64,000 nt of DNA, taken from DATLLJ01 sp965229885 (lineage in GTDB: Bacteria > Acidobacteriota > Vicinamibacteria > Vicinamibacterales > CAVVIG01). Numbering within the stretch: the stretch's first letter is position 1; every line of letters starts with the position of its first letter. The stretch is taken from positions 124,001 through 188,000 of the forward strand of contig CBDDJX010000001.1 in NCBI GenBank assembly GCA_965229885.1, given 5' to 3'. Made by a program: the position numbers and the translations under genes. A model generated the notes under the pieces. It ran no database searches. It had not been told where the DNA came from and was given only the letters and a program-made list of their open reading frames with translations. Below are positions 23,628-32,934 of the stretch, piece after piece.

Positions 23628-24773
23628 ATGCAGAATCCCTTCGTGTACGGAGAGGTCGTGCCGGCGGCGGCGTTCGCCGACCGGGTCGTCGAGCTGGATC
23701 GGCTGGTCACCGATCTGGCCGCTGGTCAGAAGGTGTTTCTGATCTCGCCGCGACGGTTCGGCAAGTCGTCCCTTGTCCGGCACGCGCTGGCGGCGATGAC
23801 CCGCCGCGGCGCCCTCGCCATCGACGTCACCGTCAGCAGCTTCAGCTCCTACGTGGCATTTCTCGAAGGGTACGCCCGGGCCCTCGTGGCTGCGGAGACG
23901 AAAGGCAATCGCGCGCGGACCTGGCTACGGGAGATGGTCACATCGGCGCGCGCCGAAGTGCATTACACCGTCGAGGCCGGGCCTCTGGGAGCGCTGAGCG
24001 TGTCCTTTTCGGGCGTCCGATCGGAGCGCGATATTTCGCGCCTCGCGCAGGAAGTGTTTGCGCTTCCCGCGCGGCTCGCCGACACGCGCGGACGAACGGT
24101 CGTCGTCGCCCTCGACGAGTTCCAGGCGATCGCGGGCTTTGACGGCGGCTCGGTCGAGCACGCGCTGCGCGCCGCCGTGCAGCACCAGCGGAATGTGGGA
24201 TACGTATTCGCCGGTTCGGAGCTCAGCCTTATGGAGCGGATGCTCGGGCCCAAGCGGCCGTTCTATAAAGCCGGGCCGGTCATTCGTCTGGGCAAGATCC
24301 CGGCGGATGAATTCGCCGACTTCATCGACGGCCGGTTCCGGCATTCGGGCATCAAGCCCGAGGGGGGCCTCGGCGCCGCGATCGTCGATCTGGCGGGCAA
24401 CCTTCCCTATGACGTGCAGCGTCTCGCGCACGAAACGTGGGATGAGGTGCGAACAGGCGGCCGGCGCCGCGCAACGCTGGACGATCTGCACCAGACGCTG
24501 CGCCGCCTGCTGGCGCAGCAGCACACGATGTTCGAGGCGGCGTGGGAGCGGCTGACGTTGGCGCAGCGGAGCGTACTGCGCGCGGTCGTCCTCGAAGACG
24601 GCCGTGAACTGCTGTCCGCGGAAGTCCGCGCGCGCCACCGCCTGGCTGGAGCCTCAAGCGTGCAGTACACGCTGGGCTCGTTGCTCCGCAGGGATCTCAT
24701 CAGCCGCGACGTCGATCGCTACGTCGTCGTCGATTCATTGTTGCGCGAATGGGTTACCAGACGCACGTTCTAG
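23628..24773 (+). CDS. AAA+ ATPase of the archaeal-type ATPase family
   Basis: A 381-residue protein opening NPFVYGEVVPAAAFADRVVE with the P-loop variant SPRRFGKSSLVRHAL near residue 45. Walker B VVVALDEFQAIAGF is near 160 and sensor FAGSELSLMERML near 203. The C-terminal ~100 residues look like a winged helix (SVLRAVVLEDGRELL ... SLLRRDLISRDVDRYVVVD). This matches the predicted ATPases of the COG1672 type, often linked to mobile DNA or toxin-like loci; the function is unknown. It stands alone with its own operator-like region and no evident partner gene. Confidence 0.7.
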   Translation: MQNPFVYGEVVPAAAFADRVVELDRLVTDLAAGQKVFLISPRRFGKSSLVRHALAAMTRRGALAIDVTVSSFSSYVAFLEGYARALVAAETKGNRARTWLREMVTSARAEVHYTVEAGPLGALSVSFSGVRSERDISRLAQEVFALPARLADTRGRTVVVALDEFQAIAGFDGGSVEHALRAAVQHQRNVGYVFAGSELSLMERMLGPKRPFYKAGPVIRLGKIPADEFADFIDGRFRHSGIKPEGGLGAAIVDLAGNLPYDVQRLAHETWDEVRTGGRRRATLDDLHQTLRRLLAQQHTMFEAAWERLTLAQRSVLRAVVLEDGRELLSAEVRARHRLAGASSVQYTLGSLLRRDLISRDVDRYVVVDSLLREWVTRRTF

Positions 24774-24792
24774 TCCAGTATGCTGATTCTAA

Positions 24793-25701
24793 GTGAAGAT
24801 CGTCATCGCGGGTGGTACCGGCTTTCTCGGCCGACCGCTCACCGAGCGGCTCGTCGCTGAGGGTCACGACGTCGTCGTCCTCACGCGTAGCGCCGCGTCG
24901 AAGCTCCTTGCGCGCGAGGTCGTCTGGTTGCCTGACGGTAATGCGGGCGCGTGGGCCAACGAGATCGACGGCGCGAACGCGGTGATTAACCTCGCGGGCG
25001 AGCCAATCGCGGGCCGACGGTGGTCGACCGCGCACAAACAGCAAATCCTCGACAGCCGCCTCCGCGCCACTCGCAGCCTTGCTGCCGCGATCGCACGCGC
25101 GTCCCGACCTCCATCAGTGTTTGCGAGCGGGTCGGCCGTCGGGTACTACGGACCGCTTGGCGACGAAGCGGCTGTCGAAACAACGCCGGCCGGATCTGAT
25201 TTCCTTGCGCAGGTCTGTCAGCAGTGGGAGGCCGAAGCCAATCGCGCGGCAAGCCCGAGAACGCGCGTCGTGTGCATCAGGACCGGGTTGGTGCTCGAAC
25301 GGGACGGCGGCGCGCTTCCGCAGATGCTTCCACCGTTCAGATTCGGTGTCGGCGGTCCGGTGGGTTCGGGTCGCCAGTACTGGCCCTGGATTCATCGGTC
25401 GGACTGGATTGATCTTGTCCGGTGGGCGATACGGACCGATGCGGCCTCTGGGCCGCTGAACGCCACGGCGCCAGAGCCTGTGAGGAATGCGGAATTCGCG
25501 CACGCGCTCGGGCGGGCGCTTCATCGACCCGCGTGTATGCCCGCGCCTGCCTTCGCGCTGAGGCTGATGCTCGGCGAAATGGCGGACGCGCTGCTCCTGT
25601 CTGGCCAACGCGCGGTCCCGGCGGCCGCGAACGCTCTGGGCTTTTCGTTCACCTACACGCGGATCGACGATGCGCTCGGTGCGATTGTCAGGTCGGCGTG
25701 A
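24793..25701 (+). CDS. TIGR01777-family NAD-dependent epimerase
   Basis: An extended short-chain dehydrogenase of 302 residues with the Rossmann motif VIAGGTGFLGRPL at the N-terminus and the family hallmarks NLAGEPIAGRRW, SGSAVGYYG, IRTGLVLERDGGALP and QYWPWIHRSDW. A C-terminal DUF1731-like domain (FALRLMLGEMADALLLSGQR) completes it. Members are called YfcH/SulA-like epimerases, and the substrate is not established. It uses a GTG start at 24793. Confidence 0.88.
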   Translation: MKIVIAGGTGFLGRPLTERLVAEGHDVVVLTRSAASKLLAREVVWLPDGNAGAWANEIDGANAVINLAGEPIAGRRWSTAHKQQILDSRLRATRSLAAAIARASRPPSVFASGSAVGYYGPLGDEAAVETTPAGSDFLAQVCQQWEAEANRAASPRTRVVCIRTGLVLERDGGALPQMLPPFRFGVGGPVGSGRQYWPWIHRSDWIDLVRWAIRTDAASGPLNATAPEPVRNAEFAHALGRALHRPACMPAPAFALRLMLGEMADALLLSGQRAVPAAANALGFSFTYTRIDDALGAIVRSA

Positions 25702-25734
25702 TCGTCCGGCAGGACTGAAGCTCGGCGTGTGACA

Positions 25735-28575
25735 TTACGGCGCGGGTGCCGAGGATGTGGTCCTGGCCGGACCTCGCACCGGTGCCGGCGCCGGTGCGCT
25801 TGCGCCGAGGCTGATCAGGTTCGCCAGGAGCGGATACGCCCCATCGACGCCGGCGGGCAGTTCGCGCCACAGCCCGAGCGCGATGTACATCCATCGGCCC
25901 TTCCCGTACGTGGTCTCGACGAGCGCGCCTCGCTTGTTGCCGGGATTGTTTGGAAACGGATCGGCAAGTTGCACGAGATCGCGATAGCGCGAATCCTTTT
26001 CGCCGAGGAAATTCCGCCCGCGCTCCTGCACCCAGCCGGCCCAAGCCGCGTCGTCGATCGTGTTCGGCGTCGTGAACACCGGATGCGCCGGCTCGAGGAT
26101 CTGCACCGGCGCGTGTTCGTCGGTGATGCGATCGTTGCTGACCTTCGCCGGATACGGCCCGTATACGTCGTTGATCGTCGCGCGGTTGTACTGGACGATC
26201 ACCGTCCCGCCGTTCCGCACGTACTCTAACAGCCGGCTGTTGTTCTCGCGCAGATCGTCCCGGCGCTCGTACGCCCGGACGCCGAGCATGATGATGTTAT
26301 ATCGCGACAGGTCGCCCCACGCGAGCCCCTCGGCGCCGATCATTTCGACCTTCGCGCCGAGCTGCTCGATAAACGCCGGCACCAGATCGCCAGTGCCCAT
26401 CACGTAGCCGACGGTCACATTCGGCGCGGTCTTGACCTTGAGCACTTTCAGCGTGGCGTCAGCCGCCTTGTAGATGTGCCGCCGCCGGATATGCGGATAC
26501 TCGATCACCTGGAAGCCGCGGTCGAACGTCTGCGCCCCCGTGCCGACCCACGCGCGGACGTGGAATTCGCCCGGCGCGGTACCGGGAGCCGGCCTGATGT
26601 CAAAGCGGACGGTCTGCGACTCGTCCTGGCGCGTGAACTTCACGGGCTGTTCGGCAGGCGATGCAGTCCAGCCCCGCGGCAGCTCGAGCTTCACGGTGCT
26701 CTCTGCGGCGCCCTGGATGTCGTTCACGACGGTCACCCGAATTTCGCGCGAGTCAGCCGCGCCCGACCGCCGCGAGGATGCAGCGTACGGCAGGGGTACC
26801 GATGCCGCGGGAATTATCGCGATGTCGGGCGAGACGGTCACCGAGTACGCCGGCACGACGAGGAGATCCATCCGCTTCTCGCCGCTGAAGATGTCTCCTT
26901 CGTACCGGTACTGCACCGGGAGCCCGGCGATGACTTCGTCCCCGCCGGGAAACGCCAGCGTGACCTGCACGGAGAAGGGTGTAGGGCGGAACGGCAAGCC
27001 GAACGGCGCGTCGGCCTCGAAGATGTAGCGGCCGGCGTCGGCGGGACGATGCCAGTACGGTTCGCTGATTCTCGCATCGACTGGAATCTTCAACACCGGG
27101 TCGCAGCGTCCCACCTGGCCGTTTCTCAGACTCGAGATGGTCGGCGCCGGCGCACGGGCTACGGCCCCAGCGGGCCTCCCAGGGCCCGCGCCTCTGCCGC
27201 CGCCCGCAACCGCGGCCGTCAGTGTGCACGCGGCGGCGCCCACGTCACCCGCAAGGCCGTCGAACTTCACCTGTGTGACGGTCATTTCAGTCGCGCCGTG
27301 ATTGGCGATGATGACTGATACTTTCACCGGCTGTCCGGGAACAACGACGCCGTCGTCGGCGAGCGCTTCGATACGCACACCGCTGGCGACGAGCGTGGCC
27401 TGTTGAAACTCGCGCTCCTTCTGCCGCAGGCGAAAATCAATCTCAAAGCGCGCGGTATCGTCGATCGGCATCGCGGGGAGCAGACCGCGCAGCACGCGCA
27501 GGGCGTGCAGGCCGTCGAGCAGCGGCGTCACGACCGCGCCATCGTTGTCGCTCTCGAACCTCTTCTGGGCGCCCTGAACGGAGGCGGCGATGGCCGCGAG
27601 CCCGGCCACGAGATCCTTCGGGGGGCGAGCGCCGGCGAATTGCGCCAGGCCCGTGATGCTCGTGTCGACGCCGTCGAACAGCGTCCGTTCGTCCTTGTCC
27701 ATCTGGCCAGGAATCACAGATTCCGCCAGCCGGAACGTCGCCGCGGACGGCCCAGGCAGCGCGAGGAGCTGCGCCATTCCCTGGCACTTGTGCATGCTGC
27801 GCGCTTCGGCGCCGATCTCCGAAAACGTCCTGCCGAGCAGCGAATCGTACCGGGCCAGGTCGACCCGGCAGATGCGCATGCCCGGCGGCGGGTTACCGCC
27901 GCCACGTCCCCAGACGGTGAAATAGAACTTCTTCGGCTGCCACGCGCGCAAGCCGTCTTTGATCTGCTCGGGATACTTCGCCGGGTCGCCCGACTGCTGG
28001 TACGCTTCGTGCGACAGGATCGCGGACAACGCGTGATGCGCGTGCCGGCCGGGTCCAAGCGCGGTCGCCGCCATCGCGCTGATCACGTCGGGACGAATGG
28101 TGCGGATCAGGCGGACGTAGTCGCCGACAATCTCGTCTCGGCCCCACTGCGCGAGCGTCTCGTCGATGTCGATCGTGTAGCCGAAGTCGACCGCGCGCGT
28201 GAAGTATTGTTCGGCGCCGTCGAACCGGTGCAGCGCAGCCAGTTCTTCCGTCCTCAGCACGCCGAGCGATTCGAATAGCTCGGAACCAATCTCGTTCTGA
28301 CCGCCGTTGCCACGGGTCGCGGTCGCGAGCGTCGTTCGGTAGCCCTGGCCGCGATTGAGCATCACCAGCAGCCCGTTGTTCTCATCGTCGGGGTGCGCGG
28401 TCGCCATCATGTAAATGCCGGCGTTGGCCAGATGGCGAAGCGCGAGGCCGAGCGCGACGTGGCCCTGCGCCTCGCCGACCGGGACGACGGGCATCTGTGC
28501 CCGGAGGACCACGGTGAACGCCGCCAGGAAGGCGGCGGCCGTGAAGGCGACGGCCAGGAAGACATGGCGCTTCAT
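25735..28575 (-). CDS. large secreted PIG-L family deacetylase
   Basis: A 946-residue exported protein. I chose the ATG at 28575 (MKRHVFLAVAFTAAAFLAAF) because it begins a signal peptide and overlaps the bshA stop (ATGA). The PIG-L catalytic domain occupies ~30-330: MATAHPDDENNG, RTTLATATRGNGGQNEIGSE and GRHAHHALS. Beta-rich domains follow, and a C-terminal glutamine-amidotransferase-like domain (~700-920: YNIIMLGVRAYERRDDLREN, GGTVIVQYNR). The architecture fits secreted deacetylases on polysaccharides. Its coupling to bshA is curious because bacillithiol synthesis is cytoplasmic. Likely co-transcribed with bshB1-bshA. Confidence 0.8.
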   Translation of the reverse strand: MKRHVFLAVAFTAAAFLAAFTVVLRAQMPVVPVGEAQGHVALGLALRHLANAGIYMMATAHPDDENNGLLVMLNRGQGYRTTLATATRGNGGQNEIGSELFESLGVLRTEELAALHRFDGAEQYFTRAVDFGYTIDIDETLAQWGRDEIVGDYVRLIRTIRPDVISAMAATALGPGRHAHHALSAILSHEAYQQSGDPAKYPEQIKDGLRAWQPKKFYFTVWGRGGGNPPPGMRICRVDLARYDSLLGRTFSEIGAEARSMHKCQGMAQLLALPGPSAATFRLAESVIPGQMDKDERTLFDGVDTSITGLAQFAGARPPKDLVAGLAAIAASVQGAQKRFESDNDGAVVTPLLDGLHALRVLRGLLPAMPIDDTARFEIDFRLRQKEREFQQATLVASGVRIEALADDGVVVPGQPVKVSVIIANHGATEMTVTQVKFDGLAGDVGAAACTLTAAVAGGGRGAGPGRPAGAVARAPAPTISSLRNGQVGRCDPVLKIPVDARISEPYWHRPADAGRYIFEADAPFGLPFRPTPFSVQVTLAFPGGDEVIAGLPVQYRYEGDIFSGEKRMDLLVVPAYSVTVSPDIAIIPAASVPLPYAASSRRSGAADSREIRVTVVNDIQGAAESTVKLELPRGWTASPAEQPVKFTRQDESQTVRFDIRPAPGTAPGEFHVRAWVGTGAQTFDRGFQVIEYPHIRRRHIYKAADATLKVLKVKTAPNVTVGYVMGTGDLVPAFIEQLGAKVEMIGAEGLAWGDLSRYNIIMLGVRAYERRDDLRENNSRLLEYVRNGGTVIVQYNRATINDVYGPYPAKVSNDRITDEHAPVQILEPAHPVFTTPNTIDDAAWAGWVQERGRNFLGEKDSRYRDLVQLADPFPNNPGNKRGALVETTYGKGRWMYIALGLWRELPAGVDGAYPLLANLISLGASAPAPAPVRGPARTTSSAPAP

Positions 28576-29765
28576 ACAGGCAATCTTACTGGCTTTCCCG
28601 CCCTTCCCGCCCCTCGTGCCAGGACTTCTTCGTAGTACGCCTCGTACAACGGGACGATCTTTTCCTCGCAGAATTTGCTGCGGAGCTTCTCGTGGGCGAC
28701 GGCGGCGATCTGCCGGTGCAGGACCGGGTCGGTCAGCAAGGCCACCGCGGATCGGGCCATGCCCTCGAGATCCTCTGGCGGGTGAAGGAACCCGCTGCAC
28801 CCGTCATCAATCACCTCGGGCAGCCCGCCGACGTTCGAGGCGACTACCGGCACCTCGCACGCCATCGCCTCGAGCGCCGCGAGGCCAAAACTTTCCTGCA
28901 CCGACGGCAGCAGGAAGACGTCGGCGATCGACAGCAGCGGCAACACGTGATCCTGCTCCCCGAGGAAGTGGACGCGGTCCTCGAGGCCCCGCTCGCTCGC
29001 GAGCCTGGAAGCGGCATCGAGCTCCGGGCCGTCGCCTATCATCAACAGGTGCGTGGAGACCTGGCGACAGATGCGATCGAAAATGTCGATGACGGCGCAC
29101 ACGCGCTTCACGGGACGGAAGTTGGATACGTGGATCGCGATCTTCGCCGCGCCATCGCCAACCAGCCGCTCACGGACCGACGAGGCGTCCACGCGGTAGT
29201 GTACGGCGCAGTTGAGGAAGTTCGGGATGACCCTGATGTCGCAGGTGACGGCGAGCTCGCGGTAGGTATCGGCCCTGAGACTTTCCGACACGGTGGTGAC
29301 GCCGTCGGACTGCTCGATGCAGAACGCCACCGTTTCCGAATACGATCGATCACTGCCGAGCAGGGTGATGTCGGTGCCGTGCAGCGTGGTGATGATCGAC
29401 GGGACGGTGCTGACGTTGCTTAGCGGGCCGCGGCCGGTCGTAGCCAGGATCTGACGGGCCAGGTACGCCGCCGTGGCGTGTGGAACAGCGTAATGCGCGT
29501 GCACGATGTCGAGGTGCTCGTGCCGCGCCACCTGGACGATCTTGTTTGCAAGCGACAACAGATATTGCGGCTCGCGGAACAGCGGGTACGCGGGCGTCTC
29601 GATACGATGAAAGGTGAGCCCGGGCTGGTAGCCGCCGAGCCGGAACGGCGTGTCACTGCTCAGAATGTGCACGTCGTGGCCGCGCGCCGCGAGCGTTTTC
29701 CCCAGCTCGGTCGCGATGATGCCGCTGCCCCCGACCGACGCATAGCAGACGATACCGATCCTCAT
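28572..29765 (-). CDS. bshA: N-acetyl-alpha-D-glucosaminyl L-malate synthase BshA
   Basis: The GT4 enzyme that joins GlcNAc to L-malate in the first step of bacillithiol synthesis. The 397-residue protein opens MRIGIVCYASVGGSGIIATE, with LGKTLAARGHDVHILSSD next and then FRLGGYQPGLTFHRIETPAY, all typical of BshA. HAHYAVPHATAA and the E-x7-E motif in QESFGLAALEAMACEVPV are present. It overlaps bshB1 by ATGA upstream and the large PIG-L gene downstream. BshC, the final ligase, is not in the window. Confidence 0.92.
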   Translation of the reverse strand: MRIGIVCYASVGGSGIIATELGKTLAARGHDVHILSSDTPFRLGGYQPGLTFHRIETPAYPLFREPQYLLSLANKIVQVARHEHLDIVHAHYAVPHATAAYLARQILATTGRGPLSNVSTVPSIITTLHGTDITLLGSDRSYSETVAFCIEQSDGVTTVSESLRADTYRELAVTCDIRVIPNFLNCAVHYRVDASSVRERLVGDGAAKIAIHVSNFRPVKRVCAVIDIFDRICRQVSTHLLMIGDGPELDAASRLASERGLEDRVHFLGEQDHVLPLLSIADVFLLPSVQESFGLAALEAMACEVPVVASNVGGLPEVIDDGCSGFLHPPEDLEGMARSAVALLTDPVLHRQIAAVAHEKLRSKFCEEKIVPLYEAYYEEVLARGAGRAGKPVRLPV

Positions 29766-30478
29766 CGACTCGGCCCTTCTTTGAAGAGCGTCGGCCGCGT
29801 GACGGACTCGCGCACGATAATGCCCTCGGCCCAGGTCACGCCAGCCTGTGCGCCGTACTGGGCGTCGCGGCTCTCGACGAGTTGCCTGAACAACGGACTA
29901 TTCAGACGTGTGCCGACGGCATTTGGTCCCGCCTCGAACTGGCTGGAATGACAATCGAGCGCCTGGCGCTTCCGTTCGTAATACTCGCTGACGTCGACGA
30001 CGAAGGAGGGTGCGGCGCTGTCATTGATGAAGTAGTAGCAGATCCACTCGATCTTCCAGGGTTCCCCGAGCGAGCGGCCAGCGCCGTACTTTCCGAGGCC
30101 GCTGTTGAACACCGCTTCGGTCACCACGGCGCTCGCGGCCGCGTGATCCGGATGCCGATCGATTCCGTACGGCGCGGCGACCACCCGCGGGCGGTGCCGG
30201 CGTATGAGCCGGACGGCCTCGTCGAGGTGCGCGGGATCCTTTCCGACCTGCCGATCGGGCCAGCGGAGATTTTCGCGCCACGCTGCGCCGAGGACGACCC
30301 TCGCCGCTTCGGATTCCTTCAGCCGCTCCTCGGCGGTACCGTTGCTCCCCATCTCGCCCGCCGTCAGGTCGCAGAGGCCGACGCTGAACCCGAGGGCGGT
30401 ATGACGCGCCACGATGCCGCCCACGCCAATTTCGAGGTCATCGGGATGCGGGCCGAAGACGAGGAGATCAACCGCCAT
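29762..30478 (-). CDS. bshB1: bacillithiol biosynthesis deacetylase BshB1
   Basis: A zinc deacetylase of 238 residues that removes acetyl from GlcNAc-malate, the second step of bacillithiol synthesis. It has FGPHPDDLEIGVGG, DLTAGEMGSNGTAEER, PYGIDRHPDHAAAS and the conserved CHSSQF. The ATG at 30478 (MAVDLLVFGPHPDD) is preferred over an upstream in-frame start that would lie inside the FAD gene. The overlap with bshA supports joint function. The gene overlaps the end of the FAD oxidoreductase by 11 bases. Confidence 0.92.
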   Translation of the reverse strand: MAVDLLVFGPHPDDLEIGVGGIVARHTALGFSVGLCDLTAGEMGSNGTAEERLKESEAARVVLGAAWRENLRWPDRQVGKDPAHLDEAVRLIRRHRPRVVAAPYGIDRHPDHAAASAVVTEAVFNSGLGKYGAGRSLGEPWKIEWICYYFINDSAAPSFVVDVSEYYERKRQALDCHSSQFEAGPNAVGTRLNSPLFRQLVESRDAQYGAQAGVTWAEGIIVRESVTRPTLFKEGPSR

Positions 30479-31694
30479 GTCGTGTGAAACCAAAATGTCG
30501 GTCGGCTGATTCGAGCTCGTCGAGGTAGTGTCGCAGTAGCACACGGCTCGCAAGGTAGGCGCCGGTGATGCCGCGGCTCGAATCGCCGAAGGCAAAGAGA
30601 TGATGCGGGAAGTTCCGGTGAGGCCCCAAGTACGGCAGGCCGTCCGACGTTCGCGCGTATGGCGCGTCCCATCCGTACGCGGGAAGGATTCCTGAAATAT
30701 CCGGGTAGAGCGTCGAGAGCTCGTACATCAGCTGGCCCGTCCGCTGCACCGCCATCCGATCGCGCTGCCGCACCGGAGGCGACAGTGCGTCCGCCCCGGA
30801 GACCAGCAGCCGCTCATCATCCACCCACCGAACGACGTGCGGCGGCTCGGAGCAATCGCGCACGACCGTCCCGCGGCCGCCGAGCTGCTGGCGAATCGTC
30901 GCCGGCACCCGCTCCGTCATCGTGAGGTGCGTGGTCTGAAACAAGAAATGCCTGGCGAGAGATTTAGACAGCGTCGTCGGCACACCGGTCGCGATGACCA
31001 CGCGATCCGCATGGATCGCGCCGCGAGTCGTGATGACGTCAACGTTCCTGCGGCCGAATGTGATCTTCCGCACGGGCGTTCGCTCGAAGATCTTCGCGCC
31101 GCGCTCGGCAGCCGCGGCCGCCAGGCCGAGGCAGGCCCGATAGGGATCGACGAGGCCCCCTGCGTTCTCGCGGATGGCGGCGGCCGCATCGAGGCCCAGC
31201 TCGCTCTTCACGGCGCGCGCCCTCAGTATGGGCGCGTCGATGCCCGCATCGCGGCGTACTTTGTGGTCGCGCTTCAGCCGTGCGGCCTGATCCGGCGTCA
31301 GCGCGACAATCGCGGCGCCGTGCGGCGTGAACGCGCACTTGAGGCCGAGACGTCGAATCAAGGCGGCAAAATCGGCGGCCGCGCGTCGCCAGGACCTGAA
31401 GGCGTCCCTCGCCGCCGCGCGGCCGAGCGCCTTCTCGACCTCGATAAAGGAAACTCCCGGATCTCCGCCGATCCATCCGGCGGCCGACCCGGTGCTGCCG
31501 CGGCCGACCTGATCGGCTTCGACCAGCACCACGTCGATGCCGTTCGCCGCGAACGCGTACGCGGTCGTGCATCCCGTCAGTCCGGCGCCCACGATGACCA
31601 CCGATGTCGCCGATGGACCACGCTGGTGGGGGTATGAAGGGATGCGCGCCTTTGGAAAGGTGTCGACCCAGGGCGACCGGCCGTACTTCGTCAT
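30468..31694 (-). CDS. FAD-dependent oxidoreductase (DAO family)
   Basis: A 408-residue flavoprotein. The dinucleotide-binding motif VVIVGAGLTGCTTAYAFAAN sits near residues 32-52. DRVVIATGVPTTLSK and the C-terminal LFAFGDSSRGITGAYLASRV complete the DAO pattern. No signal peptide is seen. This family oxidises amino acids or amines; the substrate cannot be told. It is the first gene of a minus-strand run continuing into bshB1-bshA. The true start may lie ~25 codons in, because residues 1-28 are poorly conserved in character. Confidence 0.78.
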   Translation of the reverse strand: MTKYGRSPWVDTFPKARIPSYPHQRGPSATSVVIVGAGLTGCTTAYAFAANGIDVVLVEADQVGRGSTGSAAGWIGGDPGVSFIEVEKALGRAAARDAFRSWRRAAADFAALIRRLGLKCAFTPHGAAIVALTPDQAARLKRDHKVRRDAGIDAPILRARAVKSELGLDAAAAIRENAGGLVDPYRACLGLAAAAAERGAKIFERTPVRKITFGRRNVDVITTRGAIHADRVVIATGVPTTLSKSLARHFLFQTTHLTMTERVPATIRQQLGGRGTVVRDCSEPPHVVRWVDDERLLVSGADALSPPVRQRDRMAVQRTGQLMYELSTLYPDISGILPAYGWDAPYARTSDGLPYLGPHRNFPHHLFAFGDSSRGITGAYLASRVLLRHYLDELESADRHFGFTRHGG

Positions 31695-31729
31695 GCGATC
31701 GGCATTCTACTTCGATCCGATCGTCGACA

Positions 31730-32836
31730 TTATTCGATGCGACCGCAGCGTTCTCGCGCCAGCAGCGCCTTCTTCCGCTCGGCGCCCCACCGGTAGTTGC
31801 CCACCCCGCCGGACGTCGGCACGACGCGATGACACGGAATCAGAATGGCCACCTTGTTTGCCGCACACGCATGGCCAACCGCTCGAACCGCACGCGGCCG
31901 TCCAATCGCCGTCGCGACCTCGGCATAGGTTCGCGTCTCTCCGCGGGGAATATCCGCAAGGGCTTTCCACACCTGCCACTGAAACGAGGTGGCCTGGACA
32001 TCGATCGGCGGATCGAGCCGCGGCCGCCGGCCGTCCAGGTAGGCGGCGATCGCGCGCGTCCATTGGGCGAGCCCGCCGTCATCCCGCGCGATGGACGCCG
32101 CCGGAAACTCGTCCGCGACCACCCACTCGAGATCTCGATCCGATTTACCCATCGCCACCGAACACACACCGCGTGATGTCGCCGCGACGAGCAGGCGGCC
32201 CAGACACGAGTCGACGATGGCGTATCGGATACTCATGCCCGCTCCTCCCCGCCGATACGTCGTCGGCGACATCCCGAGTTTCGGCGCGGCACGTTCGTAG
32301 AAACGGCTGCTCGATCCGTAACCGGCGTCGAACACCGCCGCGGTGACCGCGTCGCTCTCGCGCAGTCGCCGTTTGACGGTCCGCAGGCGGCAGGCGTCCG
32401 CGTATTCGCGCGGCGTGACACCGACGATTCGCTTGAAGTTCCGCTGGAGGTGATACGGACTGCCGCCAATCCGGCGCGCGAGCTTCGCGAGCGACAGATG
32501 GCCGCGCTCGACGTCCTCGAGATAGCCGCATGCCAGGCTGATGCGTTCGATCCAGGGATCGTTCGTGCGAAGACTATGCCGCGAGACCGCCGCGGTGCGC
32601 CATCCGGTTCTTGCGATCTGGCCGTCAAGATGTACGAATGCACCGCGCCACCTGTTACGATCGGGATGGCATGCGACGCTTCCTGGTGCTTGCCATGTGT
32701 CTGTTGGCCGGGGGCGCAGGCCTGCGGGCGCAGGATTCCGGCGCCGCCGTCTCGCGCTCGAGCTCCTCCTGGACCGCGGCGGCCGGTACATTTCTGACTT
32801 CTTCAGAAGGTTCTCGGAAGAATACAAGTCCGACAA
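31730..32836 (-). CDS. AraC HTH / methylated-DNA-cysteine methyltransferase fusion, Ada-like
   Basis: The frame encodes an AraC-type DNA-binding domain (~92-195: LARRIGGSPYHLQRNFKRIV GVTPREYADA, SSSRFYERAAPKLGMSPTTY) followed by an MGMT domain (~205-368). The active-site Cys is in ILIPCHRVV, together with RAVGHACAANKVA. MGMT repairs O6-methylguanine by taking the methyl onto Cys. The Ada zinc/phosphotriester sensor expected before the AraC domain is not recognisable. The first ~90 codons look non-coding and overlap a decayed plus-strand gene, so the true start is uncertain. It may be an N-terminally truncated Ada. Confidence 0.7.
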   Translation of the reverse strand: MSDLYSSENLLKKSEMYRPPRSRRSSSARRRRRNPAPAGLRPRPTDTWQAPGSVACHPDRNRWRGAFVHLDGQIARTGWRTAAVSRHSLRTNDPWIERISLACGYLEDVERGHLSLAKLARRIGGSPYHLQRNFKRIVGVTPREYADACRLRTVKRRLRESDAVTAAVFDAGYGSSSRFYERAAPKLGMSPTTYRRGGAGMSIRYAIVDSCLGRLLVAATSRGVCSVAMGKSDRDLEWVVADEFPAASIARDDGGLAQWTRAIAAYLDGRRPRLDPPIDVQATSFQWQVWKALADIPRGETRTYAEVATAIGRPRAVRAVGHACAANKVAILIPCHRVVPTSGGVGNYRWGAERKKALLARERCGRIE

Positions 32837-32934
32837 CGGCGTGCGCGTGACCGCTGTCGCGACCTACGATCGGTTCCGGCGGTTCGACGTGTCGACCGAG
32901 GACGCCCCTCAAAGACGAGAAGGTCAAGGACTAG
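32671..32934 (+). pseudogene. secreted acidobacterial protein remnant, frameshifted and internally deleted
   Basis: The ATG at 32671 begins a clear signal peptide (MRRFLVLAMCLLAGGAGLRA QDSG). A shifted frame then reads LELLLDRGGRYISDFFRRFS EEYKSDNGVRVTAV. A further segment TYDRFRRFDVSTEDA ends as LKDEKVKD before the TAG at 32932. From memory, acidobacterial secreted proteins of several hundred residues carry such N- and C-terminal motifs, here joined with the middle missing. Probably dead. It converges on purE. Confidence 0.45.
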
